Origin: Epiperipatus broadwayi | Taxonomy: Eukaryota; Onychophora; Udeonychophora; Euonychophora; Peripatidae | Length of the DNA: 64,000 bases | Direction of reading: 5' to 3' | NCBI GenBank assembly: GCA_028023455.1 | Contig: JAQFVV010006270.1 | Location: forward strand, 5,108,834 to 5,172,833 | Shown here: piece after piece, positions 11,890-23,199 of the stretch | Position numbering within the stretch: position 1 is the first letter of the stretch | How the letters are laid out: every line of letters begins with the position of its first letter | The notes under the pieces: generated by a model | Database searches by the model: none | The model's input: the letters and a program-made list of their open reading frames with translations, nothing else | Told to the model about the DNA's origin: nothing | Translations under genes and position numbers: made by a program

Positions 11890-12410
11890 TATCATCATTG
11901 TCAACCATTATCAATCCACTGAAGAATGAAGATCTCTCCAAGTTCAATCCACTCCGATCTCTAATCTCTCTTCTCCACATCACCCCTGCACATTTTCTTA
12001 TTTCATCCATCCATCTCACATGTGGTCTCTTTCTGGGTATTTTACAATCTTTTGGAATCCAGTTTAGGATTTCAATTGTCTATCTATTATCATCTTTTCT
12101 AGAAATATGTCCAGCCCAACTCCACTTCAGTCTTTTAATTTTTTTAATGAGGTCAATAATACCTGTTTGTTCTCTTACCCATATATTGCATTTTAGATCG
12201 CTTCTTGTTACTCCTAACATACATCTCTCCATACTTCTTTGAGTGGTCTGAAATCTCGGTATTGCTCTTCTGTTAAGTGTCCAAGTCTCAGATCAATAAA
12301 TAAGAACTGGTAAAACACATTTACTAAAAACCTTACTTTTCAAACACTTAGATATATTTCCTTTTAGTATTAAATTATTTTTACTAAAAGCAGCAATTCA
12401 TTAGTAAATT
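11890..12410 (-). pseudogene. LINE-c fragment: 3' end of RT ORF
   Basis: Minus-strand translation in broken frames gives TQRSMERCMLGVTRSDLKCN, then WVREQTGIIDLIKKIKRLKW and GHISRKDDNRQ. This is the familiar C-terminal signature of invertebrate LINE ORF2 (RSMER, then KWxWAGHIxR). Related fragments occur at 7280, 23200, 47285 and 50800. It ends at TCATCATCATT-type sequence, which also borders the 47.3 kb copy. Confidence 0.75.
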
Positions 12411-12499
12411 TTCAATTAAGACATGAAAAATGAATTATAGCATATTTTTAAATGACTAATTTAGAAAAATTGAATATCAGAAATTTTACGGTAAATAAA

Positions 12500-13215
12500 A
12501 TAAATAAAAGGCATACGGTTTTATTGCTAGTGCGTTCATAAAAAGTGTGAGTGCCAGAATCAATCCTGGGTTAACCAATCCCAATTTGGACACTCTGATA
12601 ACTGTGCCAAATCATGCAGGGTAATTGTATAGTAAAGAGTTGATAATGATATAAAAAATATAATTGTAAATTGGCAAGGTAGAGGTGGTCGAGTGGTTAG
12701 TACAGTTGCCTTACAAGCAGTTGTCCTGGGTTTCGCATCCGGCCGATGCTTTTACACATTAAAAAAAAAAAAGCTACAGAAAACAAAAGTCTATAAATAT
12801 ATATATTGGAAGAAACGTTGTTTTATTACTAAGAAGAAAAAATGAAGAGCATCACACGATATGTGAGAGAATTCTACAAAATACTATATCATAATAATAA
12901 TAATAAAAAAAGTAGATCTGCATTTAATACAACATTTTCTAAAATTCTAAATATTTAAAATAAACAAATGAGATGTGCATTTAAATGTATGAAGAATGGA
13001 AAAGCTCCCTGAAATGATGGTTAAAAGAAGCAGATGAAAAAATAAAGTATTTGTTGGTAAAACCATATACACAATATCTAAATTTTTTTAAAAAAAGCAT
13101 ATGGCTTATTGCTCAGGTAGTCATAACAAGTTTGAGAGCCAGAATCGCTCCTGGGACCTCCGGATCCCAAGTTGTATACTACTAAATGCACCAAACTGCA
13201 CAGAGTACATTTAAA
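12500..13215. repeat. Two copies of a short interspersed repeat plus a tRNA-like segment
   Basis: 12505-12620 and 13093-13210 are diverged copies of one unit (compare TTTTATTGCTAGTGCGTTCA with GGCTTATTGCTCAGGTAGTC, and CAATCCTGGG with CGCTCCTGGG). A third relic lies at 18050-18110. Between them, 12685-12745 is tRNA-like on the plus strand: TGGTCGAGTGGTTAG as A box, an anticodon-like loop CTTACAA, and GGGTTTCGCATCC in the B-box position. The acceptor stem does not pair, so a SINE or tRNA pseudogene is more likely than a gene. Confidence 0.4.
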
Positions 13216-13329
13216 TAATAAAGATGTGCCAGATGGTTGGAAAAAAATAGCAAAGTAGATACAACTTTTATTAAGATTTTTCTGCATATGTAAAATGCAA
13301 AAATTCTTTGTAATCAAATAAAAGTAAGT

Positions 13330-14236
13330 ATATAATGATTTTAAATTTATTTTTTAGTTAACTATTTTTTTTTAAATATTTCTTTTTTTACCGCCATTTT
13401 TTAATAATAAACAAAAATGGCGTAACTTTTATTACTATAATTTCCATCACTTAGATATATAAAAACTTTTCATAATCAAGGAAATATACATATTTGATGA
13501 ACTAAAAACATGTTTGATATTTGGTTAACATTTGATGTTAATTTTTTTTCATAATCAAGCAAATATAAGTAATAAATTTAAATTTATTAAGCTATATTCA
13601 CTAATAAGATGCATTTAAATTAATTTTATTTTTTTCATTTTTATCATTACGATTTCAGTGACGTCATTCGTTACCATAAATTTTTCGAATCTATAAAAGG
13701 TCATAAATTAGGGGTTTAAGAATGATAATAATATTTTCAGTTTTATATATATACACATATTAATTTTTTATGGTATAGTAGTTAATACATTTACTTGCTA
13801 TAATGGGAACTGGGTTTTGAATTTAAATAAAAATTTGGTTATCTAATTATTCTTATCTAGACAATAAAATCAAAACAAAAAATTGATAAAAGTGTCACCA
13901 ATTATTAAGTGACTAAGCCAATAACTTCCTTCTTCTTTATAATCTTTTGTTGGAGGGGTGAAGTGCTGAAGAGGCATTTACCTTACAGTGAGTTTAAAAC
14001 AAATTTGCTTTTACCCATGCCTAAATAGTTTTGAAATACAAACAGATGTTAAAATTAATGTAAAAAAAAATTGTACAGCTACAAATATATCTTTCTAATT
14101 CATTTTATTGATTTTGACAAATAACTTTAACATAATCTCTGTTTAAATATATCTTTCATCTTAATATTTTATTCAATATCAACTTTTCTTTAATCTAAAT
14201 TACTTTTATATATATATATTAATTTAATATTTTCAT
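13330..14236. other. AT-rich stretch, no gene seen
   Basis: No coding signal was seen. A weak tRNA-like trace, GGTATAGTAGTTAATACATT, lies near 13770 and is probably a decayed SINE. Confidence 0.4.
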
Positions 14237-14600
14237 GGATAAGAGATGTCATATTATTATTATTTGTGGGATATTCCTTGTAGTGAAATTGCTAAATGCT
14301 GACGTTTCAGTACAATATCAAGTACCTTCCTCAGAGCGTCTCCTTTTTCAAGTCATAAGAATGCGTGTGAGATTTAAAATCGTTTTTATCGTTTTCTTTC
14401 TCCTCATATTTAAATTCTATTGGTTGAGAAGTTTTAAATTTTATTTTCTCTTCCAATAGCTTCTTCCAAATGTTGTTATTCTTATGGTTTGAGAAAGAGG
14501 ATGATCTGAGCAAGGTACTTGATATTGTACTGAAATGTCAGCATTTAGCTATTTCACTACATGGAATATCCTGCAAATAATAATAATAATTTGACACAAA
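14237..14600. mobile_element. Family D foldback element (PLE-related) with hammerhead core
   Basis: Arms of about 100 bp (14245-14345 and 14495-14597) are inverted copies of each other. Each outer end begins with an (ATT)n/(AAT)n run followed by GTGGGATATTCC or its complement. Within each arm sits a hammerhead core. The middle (14360-14490) has its own inversion around TTCTATTGGTTGAGAAG. Related elements occur at 22490-22745 and 26585-27080; the latter carries a PLE-like ORF start. Confidence 0.7.
14301..14343 (-). ncRNA. Hammerhead ribozyme core, family D
   Basis: On the minus strand, 14334-14328 reads CTGAGGA. A stem II follows (AGGTAC against GTACT, one bulged G, loop TTGATATT), then GAAACGTC down to 14301, giving the GUC cleavage triplet. 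Stem III would be the palindrome ACGT with no loop. Stem I shows GCT/AGC next to the core. All core positions match the consensus CUGANGA...GAAA...UH. The plus-strand partner (14506-14541) has G8 changed to C. Confidence 0.65.
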
Positions 14601-14602
14601 AA

Positions 14603-15365
14603 CTGCCTAACACTATACTAGCAAAAATAAAAATGCAAAACCATAAAACAATACAATATTAGATTAAATCCAAAATTTTTCCAAAATCCTTACACAATCA
14701 TGGTTTCATCTACAAAAAATAGACCTTCTCAAGTGAAAATCAAACTAAAGGAAATCCTATATATATATATATCAAATAGTATACCTAAATAGAAAATCAA
14801 ACCTGCCTAACACTATACTAGCAAAAATAAAAATGCAAAACCATAAAACAATACAATACTAGATTAAATCCAAAATTTTACCAAAATCCTTACATGACCA
14901 TGGTTTCATCTACTACAAATAGACCTTCTCAAGTGAAAATCAAACTAAAGGAAATGACAAATATATATACACAAAAACAAACCTTCCCATAATTCATTTC
15001 AAACTCCACCTTCCCTAGACCTTCTCAAGTGAAAATCAAACTAAAGGAAATAACAAATATATATACACAAAAACAAACCTTCCCATAATTCATTTCAAAT
15101 ATATATACACAAAAACAAACCACATAATTCATTTCAAACTCCACCTTCCCTTAATAGGTGGAGTTTGAAATGAATTATGGGAAGGTTTGTTTTTGTGTAT
15201 ATATATTTGTTATTTCCTTTAGTTTGATTTTCACTTGAGAAGATCTATTTGTAGTAGATGAAACCATGGTCGTGTAAGGATTTTGGTAAAATTTTGGATT
15301 TAATCTAGTATTGTATAGTTTTATAGTTTTGCATATTTATATATATACAAACAAATTCATTTCAA
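14603..15365. repeat. Family H tandem plus inverted array beside a PLE fragment
   Basis: A unit beginning CTGCCTAACACTATACTAGC starts at 14603 and again at 14803, a 200-bp period. Shorter partial repeats follow (15017-15140), and then an inverted copy (15155-15345) joined at GGTGGAGTTTGAAATGAATT. In the sense of the inverted copy each unit carries CTTGAGAAG, an ATCTA/TAGAT stem and GAAACCATGGTC. That is a hammerhead-like layout with a damaged first core strand and the palindrome ACCATGGT. The tandem-then-inverted layout matches the 52.7 kb array. Confidence 0.65.
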
Positions 15366-15399
15366 ACTCCACTTTCCCGTAATATCAAAAGAAGACTTC

Positions 15400-15710
15400 A
15401 TAAGATTGATAGCCTCAGAATCAAGAAGTTTTATCATCGAAGTCTCTTATTCTTTTTTTAACTCATTCTTTTCATAAAAAATAACCGAAGCTTTGTTAAA
15501 CAATATTATATGACCTGTATTCAATTCATGAATATATAAAGCTGAGTTAAGATACCTATGTTTAACTCTACTTATATGAACCTTAACCCTTTCATTAAGG
15601 CTAAACTTACTCTGGTCTACATAAAATTTACCACAACCACATGGAGATCTACTATCAATAGACTGTTTTGAACCATGGTCATAAAAGATGGTTAAAACAT
15701 AGGGATACAT
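15400..15710 (-). pseudogene. Second PLE GIY-YIG endonuclease fragment
   Basis: The minus-strand frame 15710-15447 encodes SPCGCGKFYVDQSKFSLNER, then VKVHISRVKH and LYIHELNTGHIILFNKASVI. The CGCGKFYVxxTxxSLxxR pattern and the downstream NTGHxILFxxASVI block are typical of a Penelope-like GIY-YIG domain from a lineage distinct from the 8 kb element. Only this C-terminal piece remains. Its 3' side leads straight into the family H repeats (15365 downwards), which suggests those repeats are the terminal region of this PLE. Confidence 0.75.
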
Positions 15711-15719
15711 AAGGATATA

Positions 15720-16930
15720 AAAAACAATTGGTTCATATAATAAAACAAGATTTAAAAAGAGTAAATATGTGGGATATTTTATGTGTTTTCTTTCTTCAAA
15801 CTATATTTTTTTAAAATCTTAAAAACTCTATACATCACGATTACAGAATGACACGCAGTCATTTTTCAATTCAATGTATTTTCCTCATTTCTAATTTCAG
15901 TTTCTTTTTACTTGTTATCCCTCATAATTGAATTATTCTGTAGATATCTAAGATAATCTACACTAGCTTTTCCTCTTTAAAATCATTTTTAATATTTTAT
16001 CCATGACATTTCTAATAATGTCAATACCATTAAACAATTTCAAATATGTGAACCAGCAGATGTCTTCAGATAATATGACTCTCTTTTTAATTTAAAAAGT
16101 ATATAATCATCATTATTATATGCCAAAAAAAATGCATGTTTTACATATCAATGCTACAACCTTCTTCAAAACTTTCTGATTATATAACCTTCACATATGC
16201 ACAATTACTTCTAGTAAATTTTCAATCATCTTTTGTCTTATTTCATTTTCTCTTTCCTTTTACTAATTTTCAATTTATTCTTCATATTTTTAGCTTTAAG
16301 TATATACCCATTTTAATTTTTTTGCTGGCCATAATTTTCTCAAATAAAGAATATCTTTATATTTATTTTCTTCAATATTTTATGTTCCAGATCCTATCCT
16401 TCCCAAATCCCTCCTCTCCAAAATGGGTAACTTAAAAGCCTCCAATCTTTTCATTATCTATTCAAACCATTCAAATCTCAGTCATATAAAACCACATTCC
16501 AAAGAAAACTGAGATATTAGAATAAATTTAAAAAATGAGAAACAATGACAAAATCCTAGCATTTCGAAGTAAGTTCATTTGGACAGAATACTTGGTTGCC
16601 TAGCAACCTCAACAAATAATTAAACCTACATATACTTATTATCCAACCCAATATTTGAAACTTTCATTTTCATATGAGCAATCCAATATGCTTTGTGCTT
16701 TCATTTATCTACATGTCAAATCAAATAAAAGTTTGCAATTGGAAATTAATACAATTCAATATTGAAATAATTTTGTTCCAATAGCATCCCAGAGTATTAA
16801 ATTTAATTAGTTTCTATTCATTTTTTATAGTTATAATAATTTTTTTTAAAAAAATTTCTATTGATCCATCTATCCATCTACCTATCTGTGGAATATAAAG
16901 ATATATTTTTAATTTGATTAAAAAATTATT
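15720..16930. other. AT-rich stretch, no gene seen
   Basis: No supported coding segment or recognisable repeat. It may be intron or flank of the kinase exon that follows on the minus strand. Confidence 0.4.
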
Positions 16931-16936
16931 ACTTAC

Positions 16937-17099
16937 TAGAAATGTACAGACATTTGGATGTTTGATCTCTGGAAGTTTTAATACATGGATTGTCTTTTTT
17001 AAGGTAAGTGACGGTATTTTATTTTTTCGCATGATTTTAACGGCAACCTCGGTTCCATCTTCTTTTAATCCTAAAATTACTTTTACACCATCTAAATAT
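16937..17099 (-). CDS. Probable protein kinase exon (N-lobe fragment)
   Basis: The minus-strand frame reads YLDGVKVILGLKEDGTEVAV, then KIMRKNKIP and KLPEIKHPNVCTFL. VAVKIM fits the beta-3 strand with the ATP-anchoring Lys, and IKHPNV fits the alphaC-beta4 junction of eukaryotic protein kinases. A consensus donor GTAAGT follows immediately (16936-16931). An AG preceded by a T-rich tract lies at 17101-17100; a second AG at 17093-17092 is an alternative acceptor. No Gly-rich loop is visible here, so it should lie in another exon. The full gene is not in view and the kinase class is not identified. A decayed copy is possible but no stop interrupts the segment. Confidence 0.5.
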
Positions 17100-17204
17100 C
17101 TAATCAAATTCGTCATTGAAAAAATATAAATAAATTAAAAAATAATAAACAAACACAGACTTCTATTTTAAAAATAGCTCATTAATTTCAATATATATAA
17201 AACA

Positions 17205-17690
17205 AACCACACACAAACTTCTTTATAAATCTTGATTTATTATAATATGAACTACTCCATTTATCAGATTTTCAATAAAATGAACGGCTGAAGAGTTGTG
17301 GGTTGGAGTAGTTTGAAGTCTGTCCATTAAAGTATGAAGATTGGCTATCTTAATACAAAGCTGAGCACTGATTATATATATGTGTGGAGATGGTAATCTG
17401 GACCAAGTAATGAGTGCTGGTTTAGCACGAAATATGTATATTGGTGATTTTTTTTTTCAACACGTGTGTGATCAGCAATATGAGATGGCATAGAGAGTTG
17501 AGGGTCGTGTGAAAATCTGAGTTCGAGTCCCTTATATATAATGTGAACTATTATAATGTACAATACTATACACCAATGTTTGACTATATTATTTTTTGAT
17601 TATAAAATAATATAGAACGTTGAAATATAGTATTGTACATTATAATAGTACATATTATAATAAATCAGATTTATAAAGAAGTGTGTGTGT
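17205..17690 (+). mobile_element. Family E foldback element, mutated hammerhead core
   Basis: The outer arms CTTTATAAATCTTGATTTAT (17220) and ATAAATCAGATTTATAAAG (17661) are inverted. The interior matches the other family E members. The ribozyme site at 17401-17445 has GTAATGA where CTGATGA is expected, while stem II (GTGCT/AGCAC), GAAA and the TTGG stem I strand are intact. The right part carries GAGTTCGAGTCCC, a B-box-like motif. Confidence 0.65.
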
Positions 17691-17699
17691 GTGTTTTGT

Positions 17700-18800
17700 T
17701 GTATGTAAATTGAAAAAATATATAATAACAAGAAAACTTCAAATTTATTGTATAAAAAAATGAAATGTAATCGTATGGCTAGTTGTTTTTGGGTCAACTG
17801 GGTGTCTCCGCACATCTATCTCAATTCATCACAATATTTTTTTAAAAAATAACAATATTTGATTAAATAACTAATTCAAAGAAATTGTCTTACTGATTAA
17901 ACTATTTATTGCTTAAAGTAATAAATAATAATTAATTTTAATATGAATATTATTAATTTTAAAAAGAACATATATATTTTTTTTTTTTATCTTTGAAAAT
18001 GATATATTATAAAAACATTTATTCCTCAACTGAAATATATATATATGAACGGTTTATTGCTCGAAAATTTATAAAAAGTTCGAGCGATGGAATCACTCAT
18101 AAGAACCCGTATGTTTGTCTTTCATTAATAAAAAGTTTATCATTTCTTCTCGCTCAACAGGAAAATTTTCTACCAATCCCTTATAAAAGGTTATTTTTAA
18201 AATAAAAATATTTTTATTCAATAATAGAGCATATCAGCTAGAAATAATCTTGGTTAATGAGATAAAATGATGTATTGACTGTACAAAGATACGTTTGTAA
18301 TAAGAGAGTGTTTTGGCATTAGACTTGCTGCGAAATAGAAATGTGACGATTAGTACCAGTTCAATCTTTAAATACGTGATCTTAAAAATATTTATCGGAA
18401 ATAAAAGATTAACTTATGAATAAAATGCCTTACGAGTTAATCGCTATAATGTGGTCGTATTTGTAGTTTAAAGAAAAAAGGGAAGTATAATATAACAATA
18501 TTTTTCCGCGGGAAAATTTGCTCTAAAAATCTTAATTCTTGTTTTTATTAAAGTTAATATTTTATTCTGCATTTTAAATATTTTACTTTAGGAATGTTAC
18601 AGTGAACAGATTATAAATTAAAATTTTATTAAGGTAATAATAATTACCCTGCTTCACGCAGGTCTAATATCAAAGTACCCTTATTACAACTAAGAAGCAG
18701 CAAATTTATTGTTGAAAATATAATACAGTATATATGTTAATGATATGAGAGCTTCTCTTCGGAATAGTCCTAAATTTAAAATAAGACAGTAGAATAAATT
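17700..18800. other. No gene seen; minor repeat relic
   Basis: AT-rich. Positions 18050-18110 resemble the short repeat at 12505 and 13093. Nothing else is supported. Confidence 0.4.
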
Positions 18801-18803
18801 AAG

Positions 18804-20755
18804 TGATGTGATGCAATGCGCTACGGCTTCTCCTTTATCGAAGTCAGGAATATCTCAGCCACTTTATCCAAAGAAACCTGTTAGCCACCTCACCTTTCCA
18901 TTCCTCACTCTTAAGTTTTTCCATATTCTTCTCTATCCTGCTTCATCCCATTTCCACAACATCATCTTTGTCCACTCTATGGCCTTTATATCTAGATCCC
19001 CCTTATCTTTTCCCAAATTCAGCATAAAAACCAAGAACCCACTTTGTTTGTATTTATTCTCCCACAACATTATATTCAATTAACAGATACCTAATATTTT
19101 CCATGCCTGCCTTACATAACTTGCAGACTAAATCATCCACATTCCTCCATTTATTTGTATATTCCCTTGTTGCTAAGATCTTGTTTCGAGCCTTAAACAA
19201 TAAACTACGTTTGCTATTATCATAAATTAACTCACACCCAATATTCTGTTTACTTCTATATATATTTAAACTCTTTCTACTCTCCATACTAATTCTCCAT
19301 CTCTCTGACTCTCTATTTTTTTATTAAAGCATCTATTCTTCTATCCCATTCTTTGCCACTACAACACTTAACAATTCTCCTAACATAATCATCCCACCTT
19401 TTGTACAAGTATACTGATATCAAGTCATATTCCAAATCTTCTGCATACTGTACTACCTTTCTCATCCATCTTGTTGCCTGTCCTTTACTCATAACGCAAT
19501 TAAATACTATTTTGTTTATTCTCTTATTTTTCATAAATTGCAATCTACCAAACATTTTCATTTTGCTTTTTGCATCTCTCATATAAAAGCTTAACCTTTC
19601 CATTTCTCCTGGAATTTCTTCCTTTGCCATCCACATATCTGCATCTAATGCATGTCTTCTTACTTCTCTTTGTGTATTTTTCTAAGTAATCTAATATCCC
19701 TTTACTAACACATAATGCATCATTATTATAAGTTAACCCAGCTACTGCCACTCCCTTCCATACAATTCTTGCTGAAAACACTGTTAATTTCTTTATTTGT
19801 CCCTTACTCTTCTTTGCTTCATTTATCTTTTTTTTTTCCTATCCATCCAAGTAATTTCTCTGATTGCTTAGATAATTCTCAAATAGTTATACCTATTCAC
19901 CACATTTAATTTTATATCCCCAATAAAAATTCTTTCCATCATTACTTTCAATTTTTCTTCACTGAATTTAATTCCCATCTCTTTACCCACCCTTGTGCAC
20001 ATCTTCAGCATAACTTCCATATCATTCCTACTTTCTGTTCACAAAAAGATATCAGCAAATAAAAGACCTGATAATATATACACTCTCTTGACATTTATTA
20101 ATGGTATTTCTACCCCTCTTCCTAGTCTTTCTATTGCTCTCCCCATTTCTCTTAAATATAACAAAAACAAAATAGGTATCATAGAGTCTTCTTGCCTTAG
20201 TTCCACCCCATTTTTAACTCTGACTGATTCTATATTTCCTAATTGGTATGTATAGTAATCATTTTCATACAATCTCTTAATAAGATCCACTAAAGTTGCA
20301 TTCCTTCCCAAATTTACTAAACGTATCCATAATCTATTTCTATTTACACTATCATATGCCTTCTCTATATCTATAAAGACCATATATAACTGTCTATAAG
20401 TATTCCTACTTATATGTATAAGTTGTGTGACTATAAATAAACTATCTTCTGTATGCCTATTTGATCTAAAATCTTCTTGCATTTCTCCCACTATATTATT
20501 TTCTTACATCCATTTTGCCACTCTTCATGTATCCAAAAACTTTATATAACACTGACATTACTGCTATCGGTCTATAATTGTTTAACTTTCTATGGTTCTT
20601 ACCCTTTCCTTTAAATAGTAGCCTTACTCTTGTATTATTCCAGCTATCTGGAAATTCTATATTCTGTGCTATCTTAGTAAAACATGGTAATAGATTTAAT
20701 TTTGCCCTATTTGATGGGAACAATGCCAAAGTAATATCTATTGTGATCATATGGT
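18804..20755 (-). pseudogene. LINE-b copy 3: RT to 3' end, frameshifted
   Basis: The minus-strand frame 20750-20496 gives WNNTRVRLLFKGKGKNHRKL followed by NNYRPIAVMSVLYKVF (RT block 1-2). Frame 20491-20039 gives FRSNRHTEDSLF, then MVFIDIEKAYDSVNRNRLW (catalytic Asp), and ends with GLLFADIFL. Later frames continue to a Cys-rich end CKLCKAGMENIRYLLIE. The 3' terminus again abuts GTGATGTGATG-type repeats at 18804. Several frameshifts and a stop just after FADIFL show it is dead. It is longer than copies 1 and 2 but still 5'-truncated. Confidence 0.82.
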
Positions 20756-22489
20756 ATCATTTACTACCATATTTGGCATTGTTTCTGAGAAGAGAATTTG
20801 CATATATGCATGTAGTAATACTTTTATTTAGAATTAATAAAAATTTTCAGTCACAATATTTAAGGAAAAAAATCTACAATACAAAAATTTCATTGTTTTT
20901 ACAGAAATCAATAACAACAAAGCACCATAATATTTATTTAGATTCTTTTTAAAAATATTATATTTTTTATTATTATTAAAATTGTCAAAATAAAAAAAAA
21001 AACCATTCTACTAAATATTTCCAATATCAATCACTTTAGCAAAAAAGAAAGTTTTTATTAAATATGACTGTAATGCGATGTGGCACTTCATTTTTCAACT
21101 AACATTTTAGCATTCTTCCAAATCGCTGAATGTTGTACCCTCGGTTTTTGTTATAATCTAAAATGCTTCCAAAAATGTTCACATTATTTTGAATTGTATA
21201 ATGAAAATAAAGGTATATACTGCAATGATCAGGGTGGGACCAATCAATATGGAAGGACTTGATCCAAGCCTTGGAACTGCATTTTTAAAATTTTTTTTAG
21301 AAATGTCTCGTGATACAGAGATAGAGCATCTGCCTAACAAGTCTATGACCTATTCAAATCCAAGTCAAATGAAATTTCTTTCTAAAGGTTAGAAACTTTT
21401 CTTAGGTATCTAGCCCATAGGCAACCTATTTAATTATTCAATATTGAACAATAAATGTGTATCTAGTTATTTTTAACTAGTGTATAAAACAAGAATCACA
21501 AAACCCCTCAAACCATTACCGTCCAAAAATTTGGCAAACATGGTGATTATTGCCTTCTTCTTTACTATTACTCTTTGATTGGAGAGATCTTAATCATGCT
21601 TAAGACTAGTTATTACAAAATTTCATTTTTTTATTTATTTAAAATGATCTCTTGAAAAAAGTAGTAAATAACATTAGGAAAAAAACATATATTAAATAAT
21701 TCAAGTTTGCAAACATTTGTTCATTTGCATAGTTTCTTTTTTATAACCTAATGTTAAGTGCACTTTCGATGAAATTTTACCATAATCATACCTCTCTTAA
21801 AATAATTATTATTGCTGCTTTATTTATACTGTAATCATTCATGCATTTTTATTTAAATTAGCTTATTTAAATATATGTTTGGCAATAAGCGATGCCTCTT
21901 TGATTTTTCTTTTTTCTATCATTGTACTCCTTACGCACTAGATTGACTGTCTGTGAGGCAAAGCTATGACAACATTGTTTTACATAGTTCCAAAAAACTG
22001 ACATATATTCCAGATTATCATTAGCATGCACTAAAATAAAATAAAAATTAAAACAGCAATCCAAAAATTAAAAAATGCAGAAAAAATGAAACAAATTAAA
22101 ATACAAAAACTTATACAATAAAAAAAAAGTAAAATAGTAAATCATTCTTTGGACTTTAGATGTCACCAATAGCTTGATAGCTGCCTTATAATTGGTTATT
22201 CTAGAAATAGCCATTTCTAAAGAAATTATTATTAAATCACTTAACTGATTTGGGGACTTAGAAAAGATGTTTTTGATTGCTGTCTCAATTATAGGTAATG
22301 TTAATATAATTCTTTAGACTACAATATTTTTTGGTAAATTTAGAAAATTACCGAATTTTCTTCCAAAACAATATAATGTATAAAGAAAAGAAAAAAATGT
22401 GATAATGTTTAAAAATACTCCATTAAAAAGAAATGAAGAACTGAAATTCTGTAAAATGATACAAACATAATTATATATATATTAATTCT
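20756..22489. other. No gene seen; one tRNA-like relic
   Basis: Around 21308-21362 the plus strand resembles a decayed tRNA-like sequence: GATAGAGCATCTGCCTAACA, then TTCAAATCC in the B-box position. It is probably a SINE remnant. The remainder is AT-rich without recognisable features. Confidence 0.35.
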
Positions 22490-22745
22490 AATATTGTCAC
22501 GGATAAACGATGATTTCATATTATTATTATTTTTGGGATATTCTGTGTGGTAAAATAGCTAAATAGCTGACAATAACAAGTACCTTTTTCAAAGTGTTCT
22601 CTTTCTCAAATCATATGAATGCGTGTGAGATTTAAAATCGTTTTTATCTTTTTGTTTCTCCTCATACTTAAATTCTATTGGTTGAGAAGTTTTAAATTTT
22701 ATTTTGTCCTCCAATAGCTTCTTCCAAATGTAATAATAATATGAA
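22490..22745. repeat. Family D foldback, ribozyme core lost
   Basis: The left end has TTTCATATTATTATTATTT and the right end AATAATAATATGAAATCAT as inverted ends. The interior GAATGCGTGTGAGATTTAAA matches 14364-14383. The arm that held the hammerhead is deleted and only AACAAGTACC remains. Confidence 0.6.
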
Positions 22746-22749
22746 ATCA

Positions 22750-23160
22750 TATATATATAAGGGACTTGAGACTTTCAAGCTGCCTACATCTATTGAATCC
22801 ATCTTATACAACCAATACACATGACCACATACATGCGACAATAATATTGGCATCAACAAGGGCTTTGAACATTCCATCCTCAGATTTTCAAATGAAATGG
22901 ATGGCTGGAGAGTTGGAGAAGATTGAAGCTTGTCCATTAAAGTTTGAAAAATTTTCTATCTTCATATAAAATAAGGACTGATTGTATATATGTGTGGAGA
23001 CTGTGGTGTGGACCAACTGATGAGTGCTGGTTCAGCATGAAATATGTATATTGGAGATATTTATCTCTTTCACATGTAGGTGATCATGTGTATCGGTTAT
23101 ATAAGATGGAGTGGATAGATGTAGGGAACTTGAAAATCTAAGTTCAAGTCCCTTATAATT
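22750..23160 (+). mobile_element. Family E foldback element with the best-preserved family E ribozyme
   Basis: The left arm (22752-22840) is an inverted, diverged version of the right arm (23060-23160), which ends with AAGTTCAAGTCCCTTATA. The interior carries the hammerhead at 23011-23056. The whole element is followed by (TA)n. There is no ORF, so it is non-autonomous. Confidence 0.65.
23011..23056 (+). ncRNA. Type I hammerhead ribozyme, family E
   Basis: Stem I is CCAA (23013-23016) against TTGG (23051-23054). The core CTGATGA is at 23017-23023. Stem II is GTGCT (23024-23028) against AGCAT (23034-23038), closing with a G-U pair at the core side; copy 1 has the full Watson-Crick GTGCT/AGCAC. 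GAAA is at 23039-23042. Stem III is ATA against TAT with a TG loop, and the predicted cleavage base is A at 23050, an AUA-type triplet. All invariant core positions match the hammerhead consensus. Confidence 0.7.
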
Positions 23161-23199
23161 GTATTAAGTTTAGTATAGACAATATATATATATATATAT

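Noticed and set aside
12680-12755. tRNA-Val-like sequence
   Set aside because: The A box, anticodon-like loop and weak T-arm are present, but the acceptor stem does not pair, so it is not called as a tRNA gene.
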